Of a DNA stretch of 64,000 bases, positions 1 to 10,043 are shown in pieces (positions within the stretch are counted from its first letter, which is position 1; each line of letters opens with the position of its first letter). The stretch is taken from NCBI GenBank assembly GCA_016717005.1, contig JADJUF010000007.1, positions 626,001 through 690,000 on the forward strand, read 5' to 3'. A program made the position numbers and the translations under genes. This DNA is from Myxococcales bacterium. Its GTDB lineage: Bacteria > Myxococcota_A > Polyangia > Haliangiales > Haliangiaceae. The notes below the pieces were generated by a model. It made no database searches. It was not told the origin of the DNA and was given only the letters and a program-made list of their open reading frames with translations.

Positions 1-1745
1 TTGAGCTTTGCGATGCTGATCAAGATCTCGTCAACCTTGGTGATCACCTTCGGCCCGTTCTTCAATGCGCGCCGCTTGTTGATCAGCTCTTGGGCGCGGG
101 CCTTGATCCGGTCGGCTTGGCCGTGGACCGCCCCCCACTGGTCCTGGAGCTTGGAGGCCCAGCGGTCGGCCACGGCGTTGACCTCGTCCCAGTCGCCGGC
201 GTCAGGGGCTCGGCAGAACGCCTGCCGGATCTCCTCGACGTCCTGGGCGCTCCAGTCGCGGAGCTTGTCGACCTCGGCCTTCCAGCGGTTGAACTCGGCG
301 CGCAGCTCGCGGTAGCTGGCGCCCGCCGCGGTCGTATCCCGCTGCATCTCGGCCATGGCGGTCTTGACGTCCGGGTGGTCCTCGCCGAGGGACAGGTTCG
401 TGCACGCCGTCTTGGCCGCGCTGTACTTCTCCTTCCAGTGGTCCCGGATCTTGTCAGCCGAGGAGTGCAGGCGGCTCCGGATATCGCCCCAGGGTGCATC
501 GGTCCGGCTGAAGCGCTTGGCGATGGCGTACAGGTTGTCCATCTCCTGATCGCCGTTGGCGGCCGCTTCGAGCTTGGGCTTCCACTCGTTGCCGAGCTGC
601 CGGGCCTTCCCGGGCAGGCGCGGGATGCCTTCCTTGTGCTGGCTGGGCTCGCCGACGTAGCCGCGGATCGTGGCCTGGAGCTGGGTGTCGAGCTCCTTGC
701 ACCGGCCGGCGCCTTCGTCGGCTCGGTTCTGCCGGAGCTTCATGTCCCGGAGCGCCTCGAGCGATCCGCGCAGTTCCTGGTTCCAGCCGGGCCAGTTCGC
801 CGCGAGGGCGCGGGACTCCGCGTCGTCGCCCTGCGCGCTGCGCAGGCGCTCGAGCAGCGACTCCACCTGCTTCGTGAGTTCGACCGCCCCGTTCGCGTCC
901 GACGCGCTGCTCTGCGACTGGACGTCGGTGACCTTGGACAGGATGAGGCCCAGCATCTCGTCGAGCTTCTTGCGCAGCTCGGCGCGCCCCGCCTGAGAGT
1001 TGGCGAGTTCCCCGAGGGCCCGCTCGACGTCGCGGTGACGCTCGCGCTTGACCACCTCCTCACAATCGCGCCGGGCCTGCTCGTAGTCGCGGAGCCAGAT
1101 CTTCGCCATCTCCTCGGCGGCGCGATGCACCGCGTCCTTGACGTTGGCCCATTTGCCGTCGCTAGCCGAGAACCGCTTGGCGTCATCACGGCTGCGTTCG
1201 ATCTCCGACTTGGTCCGCTCGGCGTCCTTCATCATGTCCTCGGCCTTGCGACCAACCGACTTGGCGAACTCGCGCAGTTCCTCGGCGCCCCGCGGGTCGT
1301 CCTTGGCCGCCTTGGCGCGCTCGACCATGGCGGCGTCGAACGCCTTGCACTGGCGGACAAGATCCTCGGCGCTCCGTTGGCGGCTCTTGAGCGCCTTCAG
1401 CTGCGCGGACGCCGAGCCAAAGTCGCTGATGTAGCCCGGGTACCGATAGACGACCTCTTTGGCCGTCGAGTCGTCGTCCTTGACACCGTCGAGCCGGCTG
1501 ACGAGGTCCTTGGCCTCGGAAATGTTGTTCTCGGCCTCGCGGATGTAGCCGTCGTCAGAGTTCGACTCGACCCCCGACAGCTTGCTGGCCGCCCTCTCTA
1601 GCCGGTTGTTGATCTCGCTCAGGTAGTTGCTGCGGTCGCTGGCGTTGTCGGCCAGCGCAACGCGTGCGACCAGCAGAACGATCGCAACCAACGCTGCCGC
1701 AGCGACTGCGGCACCGACTACGCCACGCTTCTGCCTCGTCGTCAT
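1..1745 (-). CDS. Secreted coiled-coil protein of unknown function (partial, 3' end beyond window)
   Basis: This minus-strand frame is open from an ATG at 1745 to the left edge (581 codons) and has no stop inside the window. The first 30 residues are a signal peptide or N-terminal anchor: MTTRQKRG followed by a long Ala/Val/Leu stretch ending near ARVALA. The rest is highly charged, rich in Glu, Lys, Arg, Ala and Gln, with scattered Trp and no further membrane segment, as expected for long helical coiled coils in the periplasm or outside the cell. I recognise no catalytic family. It lies 65 bp downstream of the PASTA lipoprotein gene on the same strand, so the two are probably co-transcribed. 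A long plus-strand frame over the same bases is its antisense shadow. Identity is unknown; the coding call is fairly firm because codons keep GC-rich third positions and the translation is helix-like throughout. Confidence 0.7.
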   Translation of the reverse strand, partial: MTTRQKRGVVGAAVAAAALVAIVLLVARVALADNASDRSNYLSEINNRLERAASKLSGVESNSDDGYIREAENNISEAKDLVSRLDGVKDDDSTAKEVVYRYPGYISDFGSASAQLKALKSRQRSAEDLVRQCKAFDAAMVERAKAAKDDPRGAEELREFAKSVGRKAEDMMKDAERTKSEIERSRDDAKRFSASDGKWANVKDAVHRAAEEMAKIWLRDYEQARRDCEEVVKRERHRDVERALGELANSQAGRAELRKKLDEMLGLILSKVTDVQSQSSASDANGAVELTKQVESLLERLRSAQGDDAESRALAANWPGWNQELRGSLEALRDMKLRQNRADEGAGRCKELDTQLQATIRGYVGEPSQHKEGIPRLPGKARQLGNEWKPKLEAAANGDQEMDNLYAIAKRFSRTDAPWGDIRSRLHSSADKIRDHWKEKYSAAKTACTNLSLGEDHPDVKTAMAEMQRDTTAAGASYRELRAEFNRWKAEVDKLRDWSAQDVEEIRQAFCRAPDAGDWDEVNAVADRWASKLQDQWGAVHGQADRIKARAQELINKRRALKNGPKVITKVDEILISIAKL

Positions 1746-1810
1746 CTCACGCCTCCAGGCCGGCGCTGCCGGCATCGAACTCGATCGTTACCATCGTCGG
1801 GGTGCTCGGC

Positions 1811-2497
1811 CTAGAAGTACGTGTCCGGCTCGGCCGGGGGTGGCTTGACCACCGGCGGCTCCCCGGGGCGGTCCTTGGGCGTGGCCGGGTCGGCGGGGGG
1901 TGGCTTCGCGCCCGGATCAGCACCGACGATCAGCACCCGATCGCTCCCCTGGCCAGCTCGTTCCATCGCGGCGGGGTAGGTCTGGCAGACGTAGTTGGGC
2001 TTGCAGCTCTTGTCCTCGCGCCGATCGACCCGCGTGCGCTCGTCCTTGAAGCCCGCGGCCTTCATCGCCGCGAGCGCCTTGTCGACGTGCAGGCCCACCA
2101 CCTCGGGCATGAGGTGCCACTCGCCGAACTGGCCGACCTTGCCGTGGCGCGGATCCTCGGGCTGGACCAGTAGCCGTACCGGCAGGCGCGCCGGTTGCTC
2201 GCGACCCGCTGGCGGGCTCTGGCGGCACACCTCGCCGAGCTCCACGAGCTGCCCTTCGACGACGCTGCCGCACAGCTGGTCGTCCCAGCTGATGTCCCCC
2301 TGGAACCCGGCCTGCTGGAGCGCCTTGATGGCGTCGTCCTTCTTCATCCGGAACAGGTCCGGCATCGTGAACTGCGCCGAGCTCGACCCGCCGCCGCCGG
2401 AGCTCGACGAGCCGCCGAACCCGCTGGTCTTGAGGCCAGAGGTCATCGAGCACGCCCCGAGGAGCGTGACCGACGTGAGCAGAATCCGATGCCACAT
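1811..2497 (-). CDS. Lipoprotein with two PASTA-like domains
   Basis: Predicted 228-residue lipoprotein. The N-terminus is a short signal peptide with lipobox LLGAC (Cys at about residue 14), then a Ser/Gly-rich linker. Two PASTA-like modules follow: one from FTMPDLFRMKKDDAIKALQ (about 40-115) and one from MPEVVGLHVDKALAAMKAAG (about 125-195). Each has the usual P-[DE]-[VL]-x-G/R...A...L pattern, and the tail is Pro-rich. PASTA domains in other proteins bind peptidoglycan fragments or act as spacers; an envelope-binding role is inferred. The ATG at 2497 is chosen because AGGAG lies 5-6 bases upstream and the lipobox follows directly; longer in-frame starts up to 2713 give non-signal sequence. 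The coiled-coil gene follows on the same strand. Confidence 0.75.
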   Translation of the reverse strand: MWHRILLTSVTLLGACSMTSGLKTSGFGGSSSSGGGGSSSAQFTMPDLFRMKKDDAIKALQQAGFQGDISWDDQLCGSVVEGQLVELGEVCRQSPPAGREQPARLPVRLLVQPEDPRHGKVGQFGEWHLMPEVVGLHVDKALAAMKAAGFKDERTRVDRREDKSCKPNYVCQTYPAAMERAGQGSDRVLIVGADPGAKPPPADPATPKDRPGEPPVVKPPPAEPDTYF

Positions 2498-2749
2498 GAA
2501 GGCTCCTGAGTGTCGCATCGACCGATGTCGACCCACCTGTGTCCGAGAGGCACTGACGCTATCACAACGGCGCGGTGGCCACGCCCAGCGCGATTCAGGT
2601 TTGCACGGTTCGTGTCTCCGCACGCGCTCAATGTCCGTGATGCGGAGGGCGGCGGGTCTGGAATCATCCCGGCGAGCACCAGGCCCGGCGAAGTCACGTA
2701 GATCGCGGAGCATGCGTCATCCTCGACATCTTCCGTCTGAAACGGTCGG

Positions 2750-3193
2750 TCAAGGACAGAGCTTGCGCAACATCGCGACAGCTCTGCCGAGGTGCGAGCC
2801 TTCGCAGGAGAACGCCTGCCCGCCGACGGTGACCGCCCACGGCGCGTGATGAGGTCCCTGGGACGCCGTGCTCAGCATCGCGAAACCGCTCGTGCGTGCC
2901 TCGGGGCCGACGTAGACGAGCAGGCGGATATCCGGGAAGTCGTCGGTGTGTTCGATGTGCGCCGCGTACGGGGCCGGCGACAGCAACGCCGCCGCCAGCA
3001 GACCCAGGAACTCCGCGGCCGTGGCCGGGGCAAGGGTGATCGTCCGCACGACCTCCGGCTCCCCTTCTACAAACCGCTGAGCGTCGCCGACCAGCGCGCC
3101 CGTCGAATCGTGGCGCAGCTCGTAGGACGTTATTGTCGACGGCCCGAGGCCTGACCACGCGTCACGGAGGACGACCACGCGGCTGTCGCGCAC
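2750..3193 (-). CDS. Hypothetical protein, 147 aa
   Basis: A compact 147-residue frame starting MRDSRVVVLRDAWSGLG and ending LRKLCP. It has no signal peptide and no transmembrane segment. The sequence looks like a folded alpha/beta protein (for example EVVRTITLAPATAAEFLGL and DFPDIRLLVYVGPEAR), not like a shadow frame. No family is recognised. Its 3' end is about 250 bp from the start of the PASTA lipoprotein gene, so co-transcription is possible but not obvious. The 167 bp between its start and the stop of the helicase gene hold short direct repeats of CGTCACC and no gene I can support. Confidence 0.5.
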   Translation of the reverse strand: MRDSRVVVLRDAWSGLGPSTITSYELRHDSTGALVGDAQRFVEGEPEVVRTITLAPATAAEFLGLLAAALLSPAPYAAHIEHTDDFPDIRLLVYVGPEARTSGFAMLSTASQGPHHAPWAVTVGGQAFSCEGSHLGRAVAMLRKLCP

Positions 3194-3360
3194 GTCGAGC
3201 CAGGCGCCTCAGGGTGCCTGGCTGCTCCGGGTCGGGGCCGAGAAGTGCCGCGAGCTGAGCGTCGACGCCTCGGCGTGCGCGGGGGCGAGCCATGGGGTTC
3301 CGGCAGCAGCAATGGCGGTCGGGTCACCCGCGTCACCGGCGTCACCCGATCGACGCCGCG

Positions 3361-6300
3361 TCACGTTGGCACGCCTGCGCCGCGGAACGGCAGGACGGCG
3401 GCCGGGTCCGGGTTCTTGGCGTTCTTGGAGGTGTAGATGCGCACGAAGGCGCCCTCGACGATGGGGACCGTGGGCTCGAAGCCGAGACGCTGGAGCTGGC
3501 GGCAGAACGCCGCGGCGTCGTCGAAGTAGCTCGCCGGCTCCCAGATGTGGAGGCGGCCGTCGAGGCGGAGGCAGCGGTGGGCCTCACGGAGGTAGTCGGT
3601 GAAGTTGGCCCCCATGAGCGACAGGCAGAAGACGGCGATGTCGAGGCTCTCGTCCTCGAGAGGGACGTGGGCGATGTCGCACGCGATCACGCGGTCATCG
3701 ATCGCGACGTGGTCGAAGCTGTGGATCGTGTGGGTGTCGGCGACGGCGGCGGCGAGGAGGGCCTCGCCGCAGCCAAAGTCACCGACGATCAGCGGGTCGG
3801 TGCGCTTCGCCAGCCAGGTGATCTCTTCCCTGAACGGCACCACCGTCCACGTTTCGCGCAGCCGGCGGTACTCGGTGTGGTAGTGCGCCCACTCCTCGGG
3901 CGAGGTGGCCAGGCGCTCGTGGGTCTTGCCGCTGGCCGACGCGTACCAGCGGTTGTTCATCTTGGCGAAGTCGCCGTAGCTGGTGTTGCGGCGTGCGACC
4001 TCGGCCGGCTCGCCCGACAGCGGGATCTTGATGACCGGACGGACGACCTCGGTGACCCCGCCGGTCTCGAGGCGCGCCAACCAGCCCATGATGTCCTGCT
4101 GCGCCTGGGCCGCGGTGCGCAGGTTACCCTCGGGCACGATCCCATCGACGGCCGCGTCGGCGATGGACTTCTTGTATTCGAGGCGCTGCAGCTTCGACTC
4201 GCAGTACGACCAGCGCTCCCCGTTCACCGTCGCGAACGTGACCGGGATGATCACCTGGACGCGGTCGAACTTGCTGCCCTGGCGCCACAGCCGGCCCACG
4301 AGCTGCTCGTACTCGGCGTTGGTCCACGGCAGGCAGTTGATGATGAGCTTCTGGCAGACGAACTGCAGCCCGTTCACGCCCGTGCCGACGCGGCTCGATG
4401 CGATGAGCACGTCGACCGTGCCGTCGGGCTTGCGGAACTCGTCGAGGTCCAGGTCATCGGTGTCGCCGGTCAACATGCCGACGCGGAGGCCAGCGCTCAC
4501 CAGGGCATCGCGCAGGGTCCGGACGATGCCCTCGACGTAGTGGGTGTAGATCAGCACCTTCTCGCCGGGCTTGATGTGCTCGAGGATGGCCGGCAAGCGC
4601 AGCTCGGTCAGCACCTTCTCGAGCTCGAGCACCGTGCCGCGGCCGACGGCGCGGATCCGGTCGAGGTCGCCGGTGCAGTCGATCTCGTGCTTGTGGACGT
4701 CGAGCTGGATCTTGTAGTCGGGGCGCCACCGCGTTCCAAGCGTGACCAGGCGCTGGTACAGGCGCATGCAGTTCTGCACGGTGGCCACGACGTCGAGGTC
4801 GTCGTGGCGGTGGCCGGTGATCATCTCGATCAGGCTCTTGCCCTCCTGAAGGGTGTTGATCACCGGCGTTCCCGACATGCCCAGCACGCACAGCTCGGCG
4901 TTCTTCTTTCCAGCCTCGAGCACCAGCCCTTGGACCAGCCGCTTGCGCTTGCTGACCTGCGCGGTCGCCTCGCGGTGCTTGGTGAAGTGGATCTCGTCGA
5001 TGACGATGAAGTCGACGATGGCCTTGTCGACGAACTCGACCAGCCGGGCCTCGGAGTCAGGCTGCTGGAACTGCTCGAAGTTCATCACCAGGTAGCGCGG
5101 CGTGGCCTGGAGCGGGTCCTGCCACGCCGGCGTCCAGGTCTTGGTCGCGACCTCGCTGTCAGGGAACGCGTTCTTGATCTCGCCGGCCCAGTTGGTGACC
5201 ACCGCGTTGGGGCAGCAGATGACGGTCAGGCCCGCCCCGACGACCCGGGTCGCCAGGATCGCGCTGAGGGTCTTCCCCGCGCCCATCCCGGACCAGTTGC
5301 CGAAGCGGCGCTGCTCGCGGACGCACACCGCGACGCGACGCTGCATGAGGTTGGGCAGGACGACGGGGGCACCGGGCGCGGGCCGGAACCCGTAGCCCTT
5401 GGGCACCTCGAGCGCCTCGGCCTCGCGAAACTCGGCGAGGAACCGGTCGCGGACGATCGTCGAGTAGGTGTCGCCGCGAAACCCTTGCGCTTGCGCGTGC
5501 GCGTCTTCTGGCGCGACGTAGGTGTGGCGCCAGAGCTTTGCCTTGGCACTGTCGAGCAGGAACTTCACCGTCTCGGCGTCAGCGTTAGCGATGAGCACGT
5601 TGTCGAGCGCGGCGAGGGCGTCCCGGGTCTCGACGAGCGGCAGCGCGTCGGCGTCGACACCCGCACCGGTGCTGGCCACGACCGTGGATGCGTCGATCTC
5701 GCGGCTAACGTCGATGGTCGCGCCGGGGTCGTCGTGCTCCCCCGCTGGCGCGGCCGGCAGGGCGTACGGATCGGTCGTCGCGGGCGGCGGCGCGGCCTTG
5801 GCGGTGGCCTCGACCAGCTCGAGGGTCAGCGGTTCCGGCGGAGAGGGCGCGACAAAGTCATCGACCGCGGACGGTTGGCCGTCGGCGAACTTCGCGAGCT
5901 CCTCGGGCGGGAACCGCCCGTTGGTCAGGGCCATCACGAACGGCTTGCCCTTGTCCTTAAGGACGCCGGCTTGCATGGCCAGGGCGAAGAGCTCGCTGGG
6001 GTTGAGCGAGTGGATGTGACCGATCAGGGCCTTCACGAACGCGCGGATGCTCTCCAGCGACCAGCCCCATAGCAGGTGGGGCATCGCCGGCTGCTCTGGG
6101 TCCGTGCCTTCACCGTCGCCTGGTACTCGTGGCCGTTGGGGCACAACCACCAGGCGCTCATCACGTCGGTCGGCGTCGATTTCATCAGGCTTGACCGCGT
6201 TCTTGATCGGGTGCCACTCCGCGGCGACCGCGGGGGCAACAGCGGCCAACGACGTCTTGGCCAGGGCGCACGTCGGGCAGGCGTCGTTGGCCAGCATGTC

Positions 6301-6652
6301 GACGGGCGCCCGGTGGAAGGCGTGGCCCTCGGGGCAGCGCCACCACAACGCGTTGCTGCTGGTGGCGACGACGTTCGCGAGGGCGATGTCGCCGTTCTTC
6401 GTCGGGTCCCACCGCGGCGCAAGAGAAGGTCGCAGCTTCAGCAGGCTGGCGTGCGCGGGCGTGGTCCTGCAGCCCGGGCAGCTCGCGTCATTCTGCATCG
6501 CTCGCGGCGAGCGCTGGAACGCATGGCCGTTCGGACAGCGCCAGGCCGCGGCCCGATAGCTGGTCGCTGCGGTCTTGTCCGCGGGCTCCGGGGTTCTTGG
6601 CAGCGTCCCACAGGCTCGCCAGCGTCGCGTCGTCGGCAACGGTCTCAGACAT
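3361..6652 (-). CDS. Zinc-ribbon / SNF2-type helicase / Rrp8-like methyltransferase fusion (frameshifted)
   Basis: A three-part protein of about 1100 residues. The N-terminus carries CPxGH...CPxC zinc ribbons at about residues 37-62 and 103-130. A third (CPNGHEYQ...CPTC, nt 6075-6150) is readable only one frame over. The middle is an SF2/SNF2-like helicase: Walker A GMGAGKT near 456, DEIH near 552, GMSGTP, and motif VI QLVGRLWRQG near 785. The C-terminus from about 955 is an SAM-dependent methyltransferase resembling eukaryotic Rrp8, with VGDFGCGEA, CDIAHVPLEDESLDIAVFC and LSLMGANF. The likely start is ATG 6652 (MSETVADDATLASLWD), preceded by GGAGG and 11 bp after the stop of the methyltransferase gene. 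That start is out of frame with the main body by one base, at a C run near 6590. A role in DNA-targeting defence with the upstream methyltransferase is inferred. Confidence 0.75.
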
Positions 6653-6663
6653 CCCGTCCTCCC

Positions 6664-9600
6664 TCACTCCGCCGCTGGCGGCTCGATGCGGTCGGTGCTC
6701 ATCCAGCGCGGGTCGTTGGGATCGAGCTCATCTGGCAAGCCAGGTCCGCGAACCTTCCGGCCCGCATCCTCGTCCTCTGCAACGAGCAGGTTCAGCTCGA
6801 GCAGGAACTCGATAACGTCCAGGTTGGCCGGAACACCGTAGGCGGCCCCGACCGCCGCGTCCAGTGCGGCTTGTGCGTCTTTCAAGGGGTGCGGCCCGTC
6901 GACCTCCGCGGCCTGGTACAGCGCGCGCAGCGTCCATCCATTCTCGATCATTAGCGTCTCGCGTGTGCGCCGTACCCCACGGCCCGCTGCGGCGACGGCG
7001 GCTACCTGGGTGTCCGTCGGGTCCTGCGGCCACGGGAAGGTCTTCCAAACGTGCGTCGTGTAGCGAGTATCTTGTCGGACGTTTCCTCCGCCGCCGGTTG
7101 TCCATGACCAGTGTTGGCTGGACTGAATGATGCCAAAAGAGTAGTCGTCCTCGAATGCGAATACTTGCATCGTGTTCGTCGGGACGAATTGCGGCGACAG
7201 AAACGAGAAGATTGGTCGCGCCTGGGGATTCGAACACGCGATGAACCTGCTGAGCCGATCTAGAGCACCGAAGAACCGTCGACTTGGCTCGCGAGGATGC
7301 CACCACGTGCGAAGCCACCGTGCGTAGTGGTGCGTTGCACCCTCTAGTGCTGCTTTCGCCTTGATCATCGGGTAGACCGTCGAGCGCAAGAGCCCGTACG
7401 CCTCGCTCGCAGCCCTCTGGGCAGCGGCTTCGGTGTCGTAGGCGGTCAGCAAGAGGCAGTAGTCAGGCTTGCTCGCAAGCTTCCCAACGAGCATATGTGT
7501 TCCCGTGGCCACCGGCCGAACCGTCGTCGGGTTGGCCGCGCGGTGCCCGCGGGCGGCGTCACCGGGCACCACGAAATCGTCACTGCCAAAGATGACGCCC
7601 ATGGCCGTGCCGTGTTGATTTGCCGAGAGTCTACTCGCCCCGCGCGTGTCGGCTTTGAGCTGGAGGTGCATCGGGATCGTTGCGACGGGCAACGCGACAT
7701 CGTCGACGACAAGCATGAACGGACCGTCCGCGTGGCCTTTGAGCCAGTTGACCATGGACACGTCGAGCGGCGTCGCCTGGCCACAGGCGCGACGAGACTG
7801 CGTTCGTGAGTGCCGCCGTTGTGAACGATGTACTCGACGGTCGCAGCCCGAGCCTTTCCGACGCGGATTCCCGTTGTTGCAACCAGCCCCGCACGGCCGC
7901 CGGCGGGGAGGTGGTCGTGCGCACGGCGAAACCAGTAGCAAGAGAGATCTACTACTCCTTCAATGCCCGAGGACGCCTGAAGTCTTTCGAGGTACGCCGC
8001 TCCGAGTTCGCTGCGGATTTTTCGGTCGCCGAGAATCGGCGGATTGCCGACGATCGCGTCCACCTTCGGCCAGTCGCTGAGCAATGCGTCCTTGCAGACG
8101 ATGTTGTCGTCGAGGTTGTCGAGCGGCAGCGAAGGATCGAGGTCCAGTTCGACCTGGCCCGCCAGCGCGTACGCCTGCGCCTTGCGCTCCTCGAACGCGA
8201 TCTTCTTCGCGATGTTGAGCGTGACCTTGGCCAACTCCACCGCGAACGGGTTGATGTCGATGCCGTAGAAGTTGGTCGCCAGGATGCCGCCGTTCCACGA
8301 CAGTTTGCCGTGGGTCGAGCGGAACTCGCGCATCCGCGACAGCAGCTCGGTGTCGAGGCGGTAGAGCTCGCGGTAGGCGACGTAGAGGAAGTTGCCGCTG
8401 CCGCACGCCGGATCGAGGACGCGGAAACGGATGAGCTCGGCGCGCAGGTCGGTCAGCTCCCTCAGCGTGTTCGCCGCGAGGATGCGCTTGCGCCACGGCT
8501 CGACGATCGTCGGGCCGACCACGCGCATGATGTCGTCGTGCGCGGTGTAGTGCGCGCCGCTGGCGTGGCGCTCGGCGTCGTCCATGATGCCCTGGAACAC
8601 GCTGCCGAAGATGTGGGGGTCGACGTACGTCCAGTTGGCCTCGGCGGCCTTGGTCAGCGCCACGGTCTGCTCGCTGCCGAGGTGGAGCGACACCGCATCG
8701 GTGAACAGGCCGCCGTTGAAATACGGGACCACGCGGGGCGACGGCAGGTCCTTGGTGTTCATCTGCACGAACAGCTCGTGGAGGCGGGCGTCGAGGTCCT
8801 TGTTGCTAGCGCCGTCGTAGAGCAGCGAGGTGAAGTAGTGCTTGCGCATGAGCCCGATGTCCTCGGCGAACATCGCGGTGATGCACTGCAGCGTGAAACG
8901 GATGACGTCGGGCTCGCGGTCGGGGTACTGGGCGCGCACGCTGCGGTACAGCTTGGCCACTAGGTCGGCGACCTCGGCCGACACCTTCTCGACGTTCACG
9001 ATGCGGGGCGTCTGGCCCGGGACCCAGGTGGTGGTGAAGAACGGGAACGCCTCGCTGTACTTGGGCAGGTCGTCGAGCCCGATCGCCAGGCGCGCCTCCT
9101 CACGGTCACGCGCGAGGTCGTAGAGCTGCAGGTCGCGCTGGTTGGTGAAGACCACGTACTGCGGCGGCGGGTCGTGCTGCAGGCACGCGCGCAGCAGGTC
9201 CTTCCAGGCGTAGTCCAGCACCGCGTCGTGCGGCACGACCGCCAGCATCGTGCGGCGCTCGGGCCACCACAGCGCCACCTCGCGGTCGACCATCTGGCCC
9301 GCCTCGGCGCTGCGCAGCGCGTATGGGATCTGGGCCCCGTCGGGGCGGCCAGCGGGCCAGCCGAAGCACTCGAGCAGGTGCGTGGTGAAGCTGACGTCGG
9401 CGTCGCGGCCACGGTAGCCACCAGCCGCGCCCAGCGCGAACTGACGCAGCGCCGCCTTGAGCGACCCAGACACGACCGCCTCGGACTCCGGGACGCCGGC
9501 GCGCCGGCGCTCGGGCGCCTTGGCCTTCTTGGGCTTGCCTTTGGCCGGGGTCGGTACGCTTCCCAGACCCGTGAGCGACCCGAACGTCCCCGTGCCGTCG

Positions 9601-9917
9601 ACCGCCGCGCTGGTCAGGTCCTCGGTCTCGACCTTGTAGGCCGCCCCGCTGTCACCCGCCGCGAGGATACGCTCGACCAGCCCGGCCTTCCCCCGGCCCG
9701 TATCGTCGAGGCCGCACGCCCGGCAGATCTCCTTGAGCGTGTCGCGCGTCAGCGACTCCTGCACGATCAGCGACAGCTTCGCCCTCTTGCTCGCCGCGAT
9801 CACGTCGCGCAGCTCGTCCACGGTCATCCGCGTGGTGACGTCGAGCTCGAGCGCCCGGCCCACCTCCAGCAGCTCGTCCTTCCCCAGGGCCGACAGCACA
9901 CGGCGTTTGAACGTCAT
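6664..9917 (-). CDS. MmeI-like adenine-specific DNA methyltransferase (frameshifted)
   Basis: About 1085 residues over three frames. Residues 1-85 look like two SAP-like helical repeats. Next is a region matching the N-terminal domain of MmeI-like type II enzymes, with YVVFTNQRDLQLYD. The N6-adenine methyltransferase core has motif I LDPACGSGNFLYVAYREL near 505-525 and motif IV GNPPILGD near 610. The C-terminal target-recognition part includes WHPREPSRRFF, CSNPQARPIFSF and VWKTFPWPQ. The frame breaks twice between about 7830 and 7765: VEYIVHNGG is in one frame, TNAVSSRLWPGDA in the second, and DVSMVNWLKGHADGPF plus the remaining C-terminus in the third. The usual ExK nuclease motif of the N-terminal domain is not visible, so it may only methylate. 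ATG 9917 starts MTFKRRVLSALGKDEL. It is followed at 11 bp by the helicase fusion gene. Confidence 0.8.
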
Positions 9918-10043
9918 CGTCGCGCATCTTAGCCGACGCCGATCCGCGTGGCTCGGCCAGGACCTCACCCTGGTACGGTTGCGGTGCGATCTTGTCGGTC
10001 TGCCTCCGCGGCCGGTGGCACGGACGCCCCGGAGGTCACTAAG

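Noticed and set aside
90..1601. Long plus-strand open frame opposite the coiled-coil gene
   Set aside because: Mirror of the minus-strand gene; no signal, domain or RBS, and Leu/Val/Arg-rich shadow composition.
3292..6072. 926-codon plus-strand frame over the helicase
   Set aside because: Antisense shadow of a gene with clear helicase motifs; composition His/Asp/Val/Arg-rich without domains.
7200..7240. GGGATTCGAAC as a possible tRNA T-arm
   Set aside because: Lies inside the methyltransferase coding sequence and no cloverleaf forms around it.
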